DNA of 64,000 bases from Rhodocyclaceae bacterium (lineage in GTDB: Bacteria > Pseudomonadota > Gammaproteobacteria > Burkholderiales > Rhodocyclaceae). The DNA is taken from positions 42,398-106,397 of the forward strand of contig VMSX01000004.1 in the NCBI GenBank assembly GCA_013791905.1. Direction: 5' to 3'. Shown here piece after piece: positions 29,979 through 37,850 of this stretch (within the stretch, counting starts at the first letter, position 1; every line of letters starts with the position of its first letter). A program made the translations under genes and the position numbers. The notes beneath the pieces are model-generated. The model had not been told where the DNA came from, ran no database searches, and saw only the letters and a program-made list of their open reading frames with translations.

Positions 29979-32030
29979 ATGCCGAAATTCCATACCGCAG
30001 CAATTCGTGCCGTTGCCCTGGTCGGGCATGGCGGCGCCGGCAAGACCACCTTGGCGGAGGCGTTGTTGCAGCGTGCCGGCGCCATCGCAGCGCCGGGTAG
30101 CGTCGAGAAGGGCAACACTGTCTGCGACTTTGATGTGCAGGAAAAGGCCGCTGGCCATTCGCTGCAGTCGGCGCTGGTAAATTTCGCCTGGGAAGACGTG
30201 CATATCCATCTCGCCGACACGCCGGGCTACCCTGATTTTGCCGGCCAGGCGATGGCCACGCTGGCGGGTGTCGATACCGCCCTGATAGTAATCAACGCCC
30301 AGACCGGCATCGAACTGATGGCGGAGCGCATGATGCGTGCCGCCACGGCGCGCGGATTGGCGCGCATGATCGTCATCAACAAGATTGACGCCGAGAACCT
30401 CGATCTGGCCGGCCTGATGGCCGATATCCGCGAACGCTTTGGCCCGGCCTGCAAATTCCTCGACCTGCCGGCGCCCGATCATCAAAAGGTCGTCGAAGTG
30501 CTGGAGCATGACAGTGGCGATGCGGATATCGACAGCGTTGCCCATGCCCACCGCGAACTCATCGACCAGTTGGTCGAGGAGGACGAAAGTTTGATGGAGC
30601 GCTACCTCGAAGACGGCAAGGATCCGACCGCCGGCGAACTGCATGCGCCCTTTGAAAAGGCCTTGCGTGAAGGCCACCTGATTCCCGTGTTGTTCACCTC
30701 GGCCAAGACCGGCGCCGGCATTGACGAGCTGTTGCATGTGCTCGCCACCCTCGCACCCAACCCCGCCGAGGGCAATCCGCCGCCGTTCTACAAGGGTGAG
30801 CCCGGTGGTGCCACTGAATCTTTCCAGCGCGTGCCGGATGCCGACAAGCATGTGCTGGCGCACGTCTTCAAGGTCATCGTCGATCCCTACATGGGCAAGG
30901 TCTGTGTGTTCCGCGTGCATCAGGGGACGATCCGCAAGGACTCGCAACTCTTCATCGGCGACAGCAAAAAAGCCTTCAAGACCGGCCACCTTTATCAGCT
31001 GCAGGGCAAGGATTACGTCGAGGTGGATGTGCTGCTGCCGGGCGATCTGGGCGCGGTCGCCAAGATTGAAGAGATCGAGTTCGATGCCGTGTTGCATGAC
31101 TCGCACGATGAAGATCACATCCACCTGAAGCCGCTCGAGTTTCCCAAGCCGATGCAGGGCCTGGCGGTCGAGACGCAGAAGAAAGGTGACGAGCAGCGTC
31201 TCTTCGAGATCCTCCGCAAGCTGGAAGCCGAGGATCCCTGTTTCAAGGTGGAACGGCATCCGACCACGCACGAAACGGTCATTTTTGGCCTGGGCGAAAT
31301 GCACCTGCGCACCAAGCTGGACCGCATGGCCAGCCAGTACAAGCTGGAACTGGACACCAAACTGCCGCAAATTCCCTTCCGCGAGACCATCACGAAAAAC
31401 GCCGAGGGCCATTGCCGCCACAAGAAGCAGTCGGGCGGCGCCGGTCAGTTCGGCGAGGTCTATCTGAGAATCGAACCGCTGGAGCGTGGCGCCGGTTTCG
31501 AATTCGTGGACAGCGTCAAGGGCGGCGTGATTCCCGGCGTCTTCATGCCGGCGGTCGAAAAGGGTGTGCTGCAGGCGCTGTCCGATGGCGTAGTGGCCGG
31601 ACATCCGGTCGAGGATTTACGCGTCATCGTCTATGACGGCAAGACCCATGCGGTCGATGGCAAGGAGATCGCGTTTGTCATGGCCGGCAAGAAAGCCACC
31701 ATCGCTGCTATCCGGGCGGCTTCCCCGGTGGTGCTGGAGCCCATTGTCAGCATCGAGGTGGATGTGCATGAGGGCGAGATGGGCGACATTGCCGGCGATC
31801 TGTCGAGCCGGCGCGGCCACGTTACCGGCACCCTGCCGCGCGGCCCCGGTCGCGTCGCCGTCAGCGGCGAAGTGCCGCTCGCCGAGATCAGCGATTACGC
31901 CTCACGGCTCAAATCGATGACCGGCGGACGGGGCAGCTACAACATCGAGTTTGCGCGTTATGCCCAAATGCCGCCGTTGATCCAGCAACAGTTGGCGGCT
32001 TCTTTCAAACTGAAGGAAGACGAGGAATAA
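29979..32030 (+). CDS. Elongation factor G-like GTPase (second EF-G type)
   Basis: Translational GTPase with EF-G domain order, 683 residues, slightly shorter than EF-G (about 700). G1 is GHGGAGKTT instead of the usual GHIDAGKTT, G3 is DTPGYPDF instead of DTPGHVDF, and G4 is NKID; domain II and the C-terminal domains IV-V follow (GGAGQFGEVYLRIEPLERG, GVIPGVFMPAVEKGV). These departures, including Tyr in place of the catalytic His of G3, mark it as the EF-G2-like paralogue and not the main FusA, which normally sits in the str operon. Its role is not established: it might act in ribosome recycling or under stress. AAGGGAG lies just before the ATG. Confidence 0.85.
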   Translation: MPKFHTAAIRAVALVGHGGAGKTTLAEALLQRAGAIAAPGSVEKGNTVCDFDVQEKAAGHSLQSALVNFAWEDVHIHLADTPGYPDFAGQAMATLAGVDTALIVINAQTGIELMAERMMRAATARGLARMIVINKIDAENLDLAGLMADIRERFGPACKFLDLPAPDHQKVVEVLEHDSGDADIDSVAHAHRELIDQLVEEDESLMERYLEDGKDPTAGELHAPFEKALREGHLIPVLFTSAKTGAGIDELLHVLATLAPNPAEGNPPPFYKGEPGGATESFQRVPDADKHVLAHVFKVIVDPYMGKVCVFRVHQGTIRKDSQLFIGDSKKAFKTGHLYQLQGKDYVEVDVLLPGDLGAVAKIEEIEFDAVLHDSHDEDHIHLKPLEFPKPMQGLAVETQKKGDEQRLFEILRKLEAEDPCFKVERHPTTHETVIFGLGEMHLRTKLDRMASQYKLELDTKLPQIPFRETITKNAEGHCRHKKQSGGAGQFGEVYLRIEPLERGAGFEFVDSVKGGVIPGVFMPAVEKGVLQALSDGVVAGHPVEDLRVIVYDGKTHAVDGKEIAFVMAGKKATIAAIRAASPVVLEPIVSIEVDVHEGEMGDIAGDLSSRRGHVTGTLPRGPGRVAVSGEVPLAEISDYASRLKSMTGGRGSYNIEFARYAQMPPLIQQQLAASFKLKEDEE

Positions 32031-32039
32031 GAGCCGCCG

Positions 32040-32912
32040 ATGGCTGATTCGCACAACGCGATCCGTCGCCGCCTGTTGCTTGGCGGAACCGCGTTGTGCG
32101 CCAGCCTGGCGCTGTCGCGCCGTGCCGCCAGCGCCGACTTTTCGCGGCCGATCGAAATTGGCATTCGCCCCTCGCTGCCGACGGCCATGCTGATGGCCGG
32201 TCATCAGTCGCTGCGGCTGCATTTCGAACAAACCTTCAAACGCCCCGTGGCGCTGTCAACCGCGCCCGACTTCAGCCAATTCCAGCGGCGCGTGCTGCGC
32301 GGCGATTTCGACTTCATCATCATCGGGCCGGGGCCGGGCTGGCAGGCCCATCTGGACCGCGGCTATCCGATCATTGCGGTTTCCCAACAGATGGTGCGCG
32401 TCTATATCCTGGTTGCCAAGGACGGACCGATCAAGAACATCGCCGATCTGAGTGGCAAGACGCTGGCGACCATTGGCCCGCTGACGGTTTCGTCACAAAT
32501 TGCCCAGACGATACTGCGCGAGCACAAGCTGCAACCCGGCGTCGATGTGCAGATTCAGCACATGAAGAATCCGTTCAACGTGGCCCAGTTGGTGGCTCAG
32601 GGAGATGTGGCGGCGGCCAGTTTTCCCAATATTTCCTTTCCCAGCTTGCCGGCCGCGATTGCCGGCAAGCTCAGAATTCTTTATGAGGCTGAGCCCATAC
32701 CCGGCATTTTTTTCATGGTGCGTCCTGCGTCGGACATGCCTAGCCCGAAGGCATTTCAGGCTGCGCTGTTCAATTTCGCCAAGGAGACGCCGGCAGGCCG
32801 TGCGTACATCAAGGATTTCAGCCACGAAGCTCTGACCCTGCCTGATCTGGATGCCCTGCGCGTGCTCGATCGTTTTCTGCCGGAAATCCGACAGACGATG
32901 ACAAAGTCCTGA
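32040..32912 (+). CDS. PhnD-like periplasmic solute-binding protein
   Basis: Periplasmic binding protein of the phosphate/phosphonate (PhnD) family, 290 residues. The N-terminus has RRRLLLGG before a hydrophobic stretch, a possible Tat-type signal, with probable cleavage after ASA (residue 32). The fold is seen in IGIRPSLP, DFDFIIIGPG, VYILVAKDG, DLSGKTLATIGP and NVAQLVAQGDVAAASF. No ABC permease or ATPase is nearby; instead a membrane GGDEF/EAL protein starts 10 bases later, so it probably acts as the sensing partner of that receptor, as such pairs do in other proteobacteria (inference). Residues 27-34 at the signal cleavage site are encoded by a 24-base repeat copy. Confidence 0.82.
   Translation: MADSHNAIRRRLLLGGTALCASLALSRRAASADFSRPIEIGIRPSLPTAMLMAGHQSLRLHFEQTFKRPVALSTAPDFSQFQRRVLRGDFDFIIIGPGPGWQAHLDRGYPIIAVSQQMVRVYILVAKDGPIKNIADLSGKTLATIGPLTVSSQIAQTILREHKLQPGVDVQIQHMKNPFNVAQLVAQGDVAAASFPNISFPSLPAAIAGKLRILYEAEPIPGIFFMVRPASDMPSPKAFQAALFNFAKETPAGRAYIKDFSHEALTLPDLDALRVLDRFLPEIRQTMTKS
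32118..32141 (-). repeat. 24-base dispersed repeat at the signal-peptide cleavage site
   Basis: The minus strand reads AAAGTCGGCG then CTGGCGGCACGGCG, one base from the lysA/cusA copies. The plus strand encodes RRAASADF, covering the predicted cleavage site. Confidence 0.8.
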
Positions 32913-32922
32913 GGCGCATGCC

Positions 32923-35721
32923 ATGTTTACACGCTGGTTTATCAATCGCTCATTCCGCACCAGGTTGTTGGTAACAGTCCTGCTGGCCTTGCTGGCCATG
33001 CTGGGCCTGCTGGTCTGGCAGACCTGGACCCTGCTGGAGATAGAACTGCGCAACCAGTTGCGCAGCAACATCGAGCAAACCAACATGCTGCTGGCCACGG
33101 CGATTGCCCTGCCGATGGCCCAGCGCGACTATGGCACGCTTGTAGACATCGCCAATAATGTGGTTGGACAAAACAACTCGATCAATTATGTCGTCATCGA
33201 GGACCATCTCGGTCGCTCCTATGCGGTGGCGGGCCTTCCCCGTGAGCAGCGTCTGCCACCGGTCAGCCGGGTTGACGACGACATGCATGGTGACCATGTT
33301 CATGTGCGGCAGCAGGTCATGCTCGCCGGACAGAAGCTCGGCGAATTCCAGTATGGCGTGTCACTGGCCTTTGCCGCCAAGGCTCGCGCGGAAATGGCCA
33401 GCCGACTGGTGCGTCTGGGCGCCGTCGGCATCCTGTTCGGCCTGTTGCTGTTGCTTCCCCTTGGTTTTTGGGTAACGCGGCGCCTGGACATGCTCGAAGC
33501 AGCAGCGCAACGATTTGCTGCAGGAAATCTCGATGAACGCATCAAGCTGCCCGGCAATGACGAACTTTCTCGGTTGGCCAAGGCTTTCAACCACATGGCC
33601 GACAGCCTGGCGGCCATGATCGCCAACCTGCGTGACCGCGAAGCGCGCTTCCAACATGCGCTGGAGGGGTCCAACGACGGCATCTGGGACTGGGACCTCG
33701 AGCGGGGCGAATACTACTTTTCGCCACGCCACAAGATCATGCTCGGTTATCGTGACGACGAACTCGCCAACGACCGCAGCCTGCTGGAAAACATGGTGCT
33801 GGAAGAGGATCGGGCGCTGCTCGATACGGCCATGCGCAGGCATTTCGAGGGGCACGAACCCTTCGATTGCGAATTCCGCATGCGCCACAAGGACGGCCGT
33901 TCCATCTGGTGCCGCAGCCGCGGCCAGGCGATCTGGAACCCGCAGGGCCAGGTGGTACGGTTTTCCGGAGCGACCAGCGACATCACCGAACAGAAGCAGG
34001 CAGCCACTGCCCTCGAACAGCTCGCCCACTACGATGCCCTCACCAGTTTGCCGAATCGTTCCCTGCTGGCCGATCGTATGGCAATGGCCATGGCCCGGGC
34101 GCGCCGCAATAGTGACCACCTGGCTGTGGCGCTGCTCGACCTCGATGGCTTCAAACCCATCAACGATACCTACGGCCATGATGTCGGCGACCTGATCCTG
34201 GTCGAGGTGGCGAACCGTCTGCGTGCTGCGTTGCGCGAAATTGACACGGTTGCGCGCCTTGGCGGCGACGAATTCGTGCTGGTGTTATCCGGTTCCGGCG
34301 CTGAACTTGATTATCAGCATTCCCTGGAGCGGGTACTCGCCGTGCTGGCCCAGCCGTTTACCGTGGGTGACGTCACGGCAACATTGTCAGGCAGCATTGG
34401 TGTCACGCTATTCCCCGATGACGATGCCGATGCCGACACCTTGGTGCGCCACGCCGACCAGGCGATGTATATGGCCAAGCAGGCCGGCCGCAATTGCTAC
34501 CATGTCTTTGATGCGATCATGGATCGTGACGTGCAGTTGCGGCTTGGTGCCCGCAATCGCATCATTGCCGCGCTGGCTGCCGGCGAGTTCTGCCTGCATT
34601 ACCAGCCCAAGGTCAACTTGCGCGAAGGGCGGGTGATCGGTGTCGAGGCGCTTATTCGCTGGCAACATCCGGAGCGGGGGGTCGTCGCACCCGCCGAGTT
34701 TCTGCCCTTGATCGAAGACAACGACTTCACCGTGCAACTGTCTGAATGGGTGATCGACAGCGCGCTGGCCCAGATGGAAGCCTGGCAGGCGCAGGGGTTG
34801 ACGCTGAGCGTGAGTGTCAATCTGCCGGCACGCCACCTGCAGGAGTCCGACTTCCCCGGATTCATCAAGGGCGTTCTGGCGCGCTACCCAACGCTGGAAC
34901 CGTCCCTGTTCGAGCTTGAGGTCCTTGAATCGACGGCGCTCGAAGATGTCAGCGGCGTTTCCACACGCATGCAGCAGTGCCGCGATTTTGGGGTGCGCTT
35001 TGCGCTTGACGACTTTGGTACCGGTTACGCTTCGCTGGCCTACCTGCGCCGCCTGCCGATTGAAATGCTCAAGATCGATCAATCATTTGTGCGCGACATG
35101 TTGCTGGATCCCGACGATCTGGCCATTGTCGAGGGCGTGATCGGCCTGGCGGCGGCTTTCCATCGCACGGTGATCGCCGAGGGCGTCGAAACCATGGACC
35201 ATGCCGTGATGCTGCTGCACCTTGGCTGCGATCTTGCCCAGGGTTACGGCATTGCCCGGCCGATGCCTCCGGAGGCGCTGCCCGGCTGGGTTGCCAGCTG
35301 GCAACCGGACCCGGCGCTGGCGGCAGCCACGCACCATCCACTTGCACGCCAGGATCTGACGCTGGCCCTCGCCGAGGTTGAGCACCGGCGCTGGATCAAT
35401 GTCCTGGTACGCTGCGTTGAAAGCGTGACGCCCTTTACGCCAGCGGAAGTGCCGCTCGATGCCACGGCCTGCCAGTTTGGCAGGTGGCTGCATGGCGCTG
35501 GTCGCCTGGATTACGGGGAGCTTGCCGAGTATCGGGTGATTGATGATTTGCATGAGAGCGTCCACGCCTTCGGGCGCCAGGTTGCCGAGAGTTGCGTTTT
35601 GCAAGACCATGATCAGGCACGCGAACTGTTGGTGCCACTGGTGGCGGCGAGCAACGCATTGATTTCCCAGTTGCATGCGCTCATTGCGGCAGTTTCCAGC
35701 CGGGCGCGCCGCATTAACTGA
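32923..35721 (+). CDS. Membrane HAMP-PAS-GGDEF-EAL protein with C-terminal CZB-like domain
   Basis: Predicted c-di-GMP turnover receptor, 932 residues. Transmembrane helix 1 (about 13-33), a periplasmic domain to about 150, helix 2 (about 163-184), HAMP, a PAS domain (GSNDGIWDWDLERGEYYFSP onward), GGDEF at about 447-451 with an intact upstream RxxD inhibitory site (REID), and an EAL domain (VEALIRWQHP near 572; DDFGTGYASLAYL). The last about 120 residues resemble a chemoreceptor zinc-binding (CZB) domain: ATACQFGRWLHG followed by DDLHESVHAFG. Both catalytic signatures are intact. It follows the PhnD-like gene by 10 bases, so ligand binding outside and metal binding inside may both tune c-di-GMP. 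The domain order is seen; the signalling model is inference. Confidence 0.9.
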   Translation: MFTRWFINRSFRTRLLVTVLLALLAMLGLLVWQTWTLLEIELRNQLRSNIEQTNMLLATAIALPMAQRDYGTLVDIANNVVGQNNSINYVVIEDHLGRSYAVAGLPREQRLPPVSRVDDDMHGDHVHVRQQVMLAGQKLGEFQYGVSLAFAAKARAEMASRLVRLGAVGILFGLLLLLPLGFWVTRRLDMLEAAAQRFAAGNLDERIKLPGNDELSRLAKAFNHMADSLAAMIANLRDREARFQHALEGSNDGIWDWDLERGEYYFSPRHKIMLGYRDDELANDRSLLENMVLEEDRALLDTAMRRHFEGHEPFDCEFRMRHKDGRSIWCRSRGQAIWNPQGQVVRFSGATSDITEQKQAATALEQLAHYDALTSLPNRSLLADRMAMAMARARRNSDHLAVALLDLDGFKPINDTYGHDVGDLILVEVANRLRAALREIDTVARLGGDEFVLVLSGSGAELDYQHSLERVLAVLAQPFTVGDVTATLSGSIGVTLFPDDDADADTLVRHADQAMYMAKQAGRNCYHVFDAIMDRDVQLRLGARNRIIAALAAGEFCLHYQPKVNLREGRVIGVEALIRWQHPERGVVAPAEFLPLIEDNDFTVQLSEWVIDSALAQMEAWQAQGLTLSVSVNLPARHLQESDFPGFIKGVLARYPTLEPSLFELEVLESTALEDVSGVSTRMQQCRDFGVRFALDDFGTGYASLAYLRRLPIEMLKIDQSFVRDMLLDPDDLAIVEGVIGLAAAFHRTVIAEGVETMDHAVMLLHLGCDLAQGYGIARPMPPEALPGWVASWQPDPALAAATHHPLARQDLTLALAEVEHRRWINVLVRCVESVTPFTPAEVPLDATACQFGRWLHGAGRLDYGELAEYRVIDDLHESVHAFGRQVAESCVLQDHDQARELLVPLVAASNALISQLHALIAAVSSRARRIN

Positions 35722-35747
35722 CACAGTCCGGGAACCGAGCAACGAAC

Positions 35748-35776
35748 TTGCGGTCAGAGTCATCGGTCCCTACAAT
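35748..35776 (+). promoter_or_regulatory. Probable sigma-70 promoter of the copper-efflux operon
   Basis: TTGCGG at 35748-35753, 17 bases, TACAAT at 35771-35776. Transcription would begin only a few bases before the ATG at 35786, and no ribosome-binding site precedes that ATG, so the message may be nearly leaderless. No inverted repeat typical of CueR or CusR stood out. Confidence 0.5.
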
Positions 35777-35785
35777 AGTCGCACC

Positions 35786-36142
35786 ATGCGCCGCTTCAAG
35801 AGTTATCTGCTGATTCTCTGTGCCCTCTGGCTACCCCTGCAAGCGGCAGCCGCAGCAGCTATGCCATTTTGCAGTCATGCGGGTGAGTCGACGACGCAGG
35901 TCGAAGCCGCACAGTCCCCCGAACATTGCCATGAGCATGACGGCGCGGCTGGACTGTCCAGCACCAGCGACTTGGGTTGTGACAACTGCGGCATGTGTCA
36001 CCTGGCCAGCGCCGGGTATATTCCGTCGGTCGCTATCGCCTTGCCTATCCCCGTGGCAAGTACCTTTGTGGCGAAGCAGGTGCTCGCTTCGACCAGTCAT
36101 ATCGCTGAACCTCCGCAGCATCCCCCCAGACGTTTGAACTGA
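35786..36142 (+). CDS. Small secreted Cys/His-rich protein (DUF2946-like), probably metal related
   Basis: 118 residues. MRRFKSYLLILCALWLPLQA is a signal peptide. The mature part has possible metal ligands: FCSH, EHCHEHD and CDNCGMCH. Proteins like this (DUF2946-type) often precede copper efflux genes in betaproteobacteria, fitting the cusF-cusC-cusB-cusA genes that follow. ATG 35786 is chosen because it opens the signal peptide; a longer in-frame extension upstream has no such start. The second half (IALPIPVASTFVAKQ) is hydrophobic and may be membrane associated. Function is unproven. Confidence 0.72.
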   Translation: MRRFKSYLLILCALWLPLQAAAAAAMPFCSHAGESTTQVEAAQSPEHCHEHDGAAGLSSTSDLGCDNCGMCHLASAGYIPSVAIALPIPVASTFVAKQVLASTSHIAEPPQHPPRRLN

Positions 36143-36252
36143 AGCAGCACCGGCATACGCCGGGCTCTTCGCGCTGGTCGCCGTCACCCTTCGGGTGATT
36201 TCATCCCCCAGCGCCGACTTTTTTCGCTCATTCGTTATTTCGGAGGTTCTCC

Positions 36253-36567
36253 ATGAAAGCAGTACTGCGTGCGTTCGCCTGGCTTGCCCTGGCGGCCAGC
36301 CTTGTTCTCCCCCTTTCCGTTCACGCTGCCGACAAAGCTGCCCTCACCGAGGGCACGGTCAAGAAGATCGACGTCGCCAGTAATCGCATCATGCTGGCGC
36401 ATGGCCCGATTGAAAATCTGTTCATGCCGCCAATGACCATGATGTTCAATGTCAAGGATGTGGCGATGCTCAAAAAGGTGAAGGACGGCGACAAGGTGCT
36501 GTTCCGCGCCGAGGATGATGTCAAGGGCGGCTACGTCATTGTCAGTATCCAAGTAGTCAAGAAGTAG
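36253..36567 (+). CDS. cusF: Periplasmic copper/silver-binding protein CusF-like
   Basis: Metallochaperone of Cus-type efflux systems, 104 residues. A signal peptide (cleavage near VHAAD) is followed by one CusF fold: GTVKKIDVASNRIML, PIENLFMPPMTMMFNV and GYVIVSIQVV. The Met/His/Trp-type metal site appears as the MPPMTMMF segment. GGAGG precedes the ATG by 7 bases and cusC starts 3 bases after the stop. Just upstream lie a TCACCC/GGGTGA hairpin (36184-36198) and a partial copy of the 24-base repeat (36208-36221). Confidence 0.88.
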   Translation: MKAVLRAFAWLALAASLVLPLSVHAADKAALTEGTVKKIDVASNRIMLAHGPIENLFMPPMTMMFNVKDVAMLKKVKDGDKVLFRAEDDVKGGYVIVSIQVVKK

Positions 36568-36569
36568 TC

Positions 36570-37850
36570 ATGAAACCCCTGCCACTATTGTTGGCGACGG
36601 CGCTTGCCGTCGCCGGCGGGCTGCCGGGTGTTTCCACTGCCGCCGATGAGAAGCTTATTGGCGGCAGTGTCGACAGCCTGCTCGTTTACGCCCGCGAGCA
36701 ACATCCGGAATTTGCTGCCGCCCGCTTCGAGGCCGATGCCGCCGCGGAGCGGGTCGGGCCCGCGGGGGCATTGCCCGACCCGCGCTTCCGCATCGACCTG
36801 CGTGACTTTACCAATGAGATGAGTGGTGGGGACCCCAACCTGTTGCCGTCCCGTGTCGGTAGCGCGAAATACGCGTTGACGCAAACCCTGCCGTGGTTCG
36901 GCAAGCAGGATTTGCGCCGCGAAGCCGCCACCGCCGGCGCCAACGAGGCGACGAGTCGGGTGCGTGCGACCTGGGAAGACCTGGCCATGCGCATCAAGCA
37001 GACCTATGCGCAGCACCACGTTCGTTTGTATACCCATCGCCTGATGGGCGAGAACGTCGACCTGTTGCAAACCCTCGGCGCCATCGCCCAGACGCGCTAT
37101 GCCACGGGTGCGGCGCCGCAGCAGGATGTGATCGCCGCCCAAACCGAACGCGCCAAACTGCAAAGCGACCAAGCCATGGTGGAGGGTGAGGGAACCCAGT
37201 TCGGCGTGCGCATGCGCAACCTGCTGGGGTTTGCGCCGGGCCAGATCAAGCTGCGTCCGCCGGAAAGCCTGCGCCCGATCCCACCCGCTGCCGCGCTCGA
37301 CTTCATTGCGCTGGAAAAGCGCCTGCTGGCGAACAATCCACAACTGGCGATGGCCACGGCGCGCATCACCGCCGCCGACAAGAGTCGCGAGCTCGCTTAC
37401 CGCAATCGCTATCCGGACGTGACCGTCGGCATATCGCCCACCCAGGTCCGCTCGCGGTTAACGCAGTGGGACTTGAGCGTCGAAGTGAATATTCCCTTGC
37501 AGCAGGATAGTCGCCGCGCGCAAGAGCGCGAGGCTGAACGCACCATGGATGCGGCGCGCCTGCGCCACGAAGCGACGCTTAACCAGGCGCTGGCCGACCT
37601 GGGCGAAGCCATGGCCGGACTGGACGCGTCGCGGCGCGTGGAAACGCTGGTGACCACCAGCCTGTTGCCGCAAGCCGAACTGACACTGCAATCCGCCCTG
37701 GCCGCCTACGAGACGGGCCAGGTCGGTTTCGCGCCGGTAATCGAGGCACAGCGACAAATCCTCCGCGCCAAGCAGGACCTGATCCGGGCGCGCGGCGACC
37801 AGCAAATGCGTCTGGCGGAAATTGAACGTCTTATTGGGGAAGAATTATGA
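36570..37850 (+). CDS. cusC: TolC-family outer-membrane channel of a Cus-like system
   Basis: Outer-membrane efflux channel, 426 residues, with a signal peptide (STAAD) and two OEP repeats (YAREQHPEFAAARFEADAA; ITAADKSRELAYRNRYPDV). It lacks a lipobox Cys near the N-terminus, unlike E. coli CusC. It overlaps cusB by 4 bases. The copper or silver substrate is inferred from neighbouring cusF, cusB and cusA. Confidence 0.88.
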   Translation: MKPLPLLLATALAVAGGLPGVSTAADEKLIGGSVDSLLVYAREQHPEFAAARFEADAAAERVGPAGALPDPRFRIDLRDFTNEMSGGDPNLLPSRVGSAKYALTQTLPWFGKQDLRREAATAGANEATSRVRATWEDLAMRIKQTYAQHHVRLYTHRLMGENVDLLQTLGAIAQTRYATGAAPQQDVIAAQTERAKLQSDQAMVEGEGTQFGVRMRNLLGFAPGQIKLRPPESLRPIPPAAALDFIALEKRLLANNPQLAMATARITAADKSRELAYRNRYPDVTVGISPTQVRSRLTQWDLSVEVNIPLQQDSRRAQEREAERTMDAARLRHEATLNQALADLGEAMAGLDASRRVETLVTTSLLPQAELTLQSALAAYETGQVGFAPVIEAQRQILRAKQDLIRARGDQQMRLAEIERLIGEEL

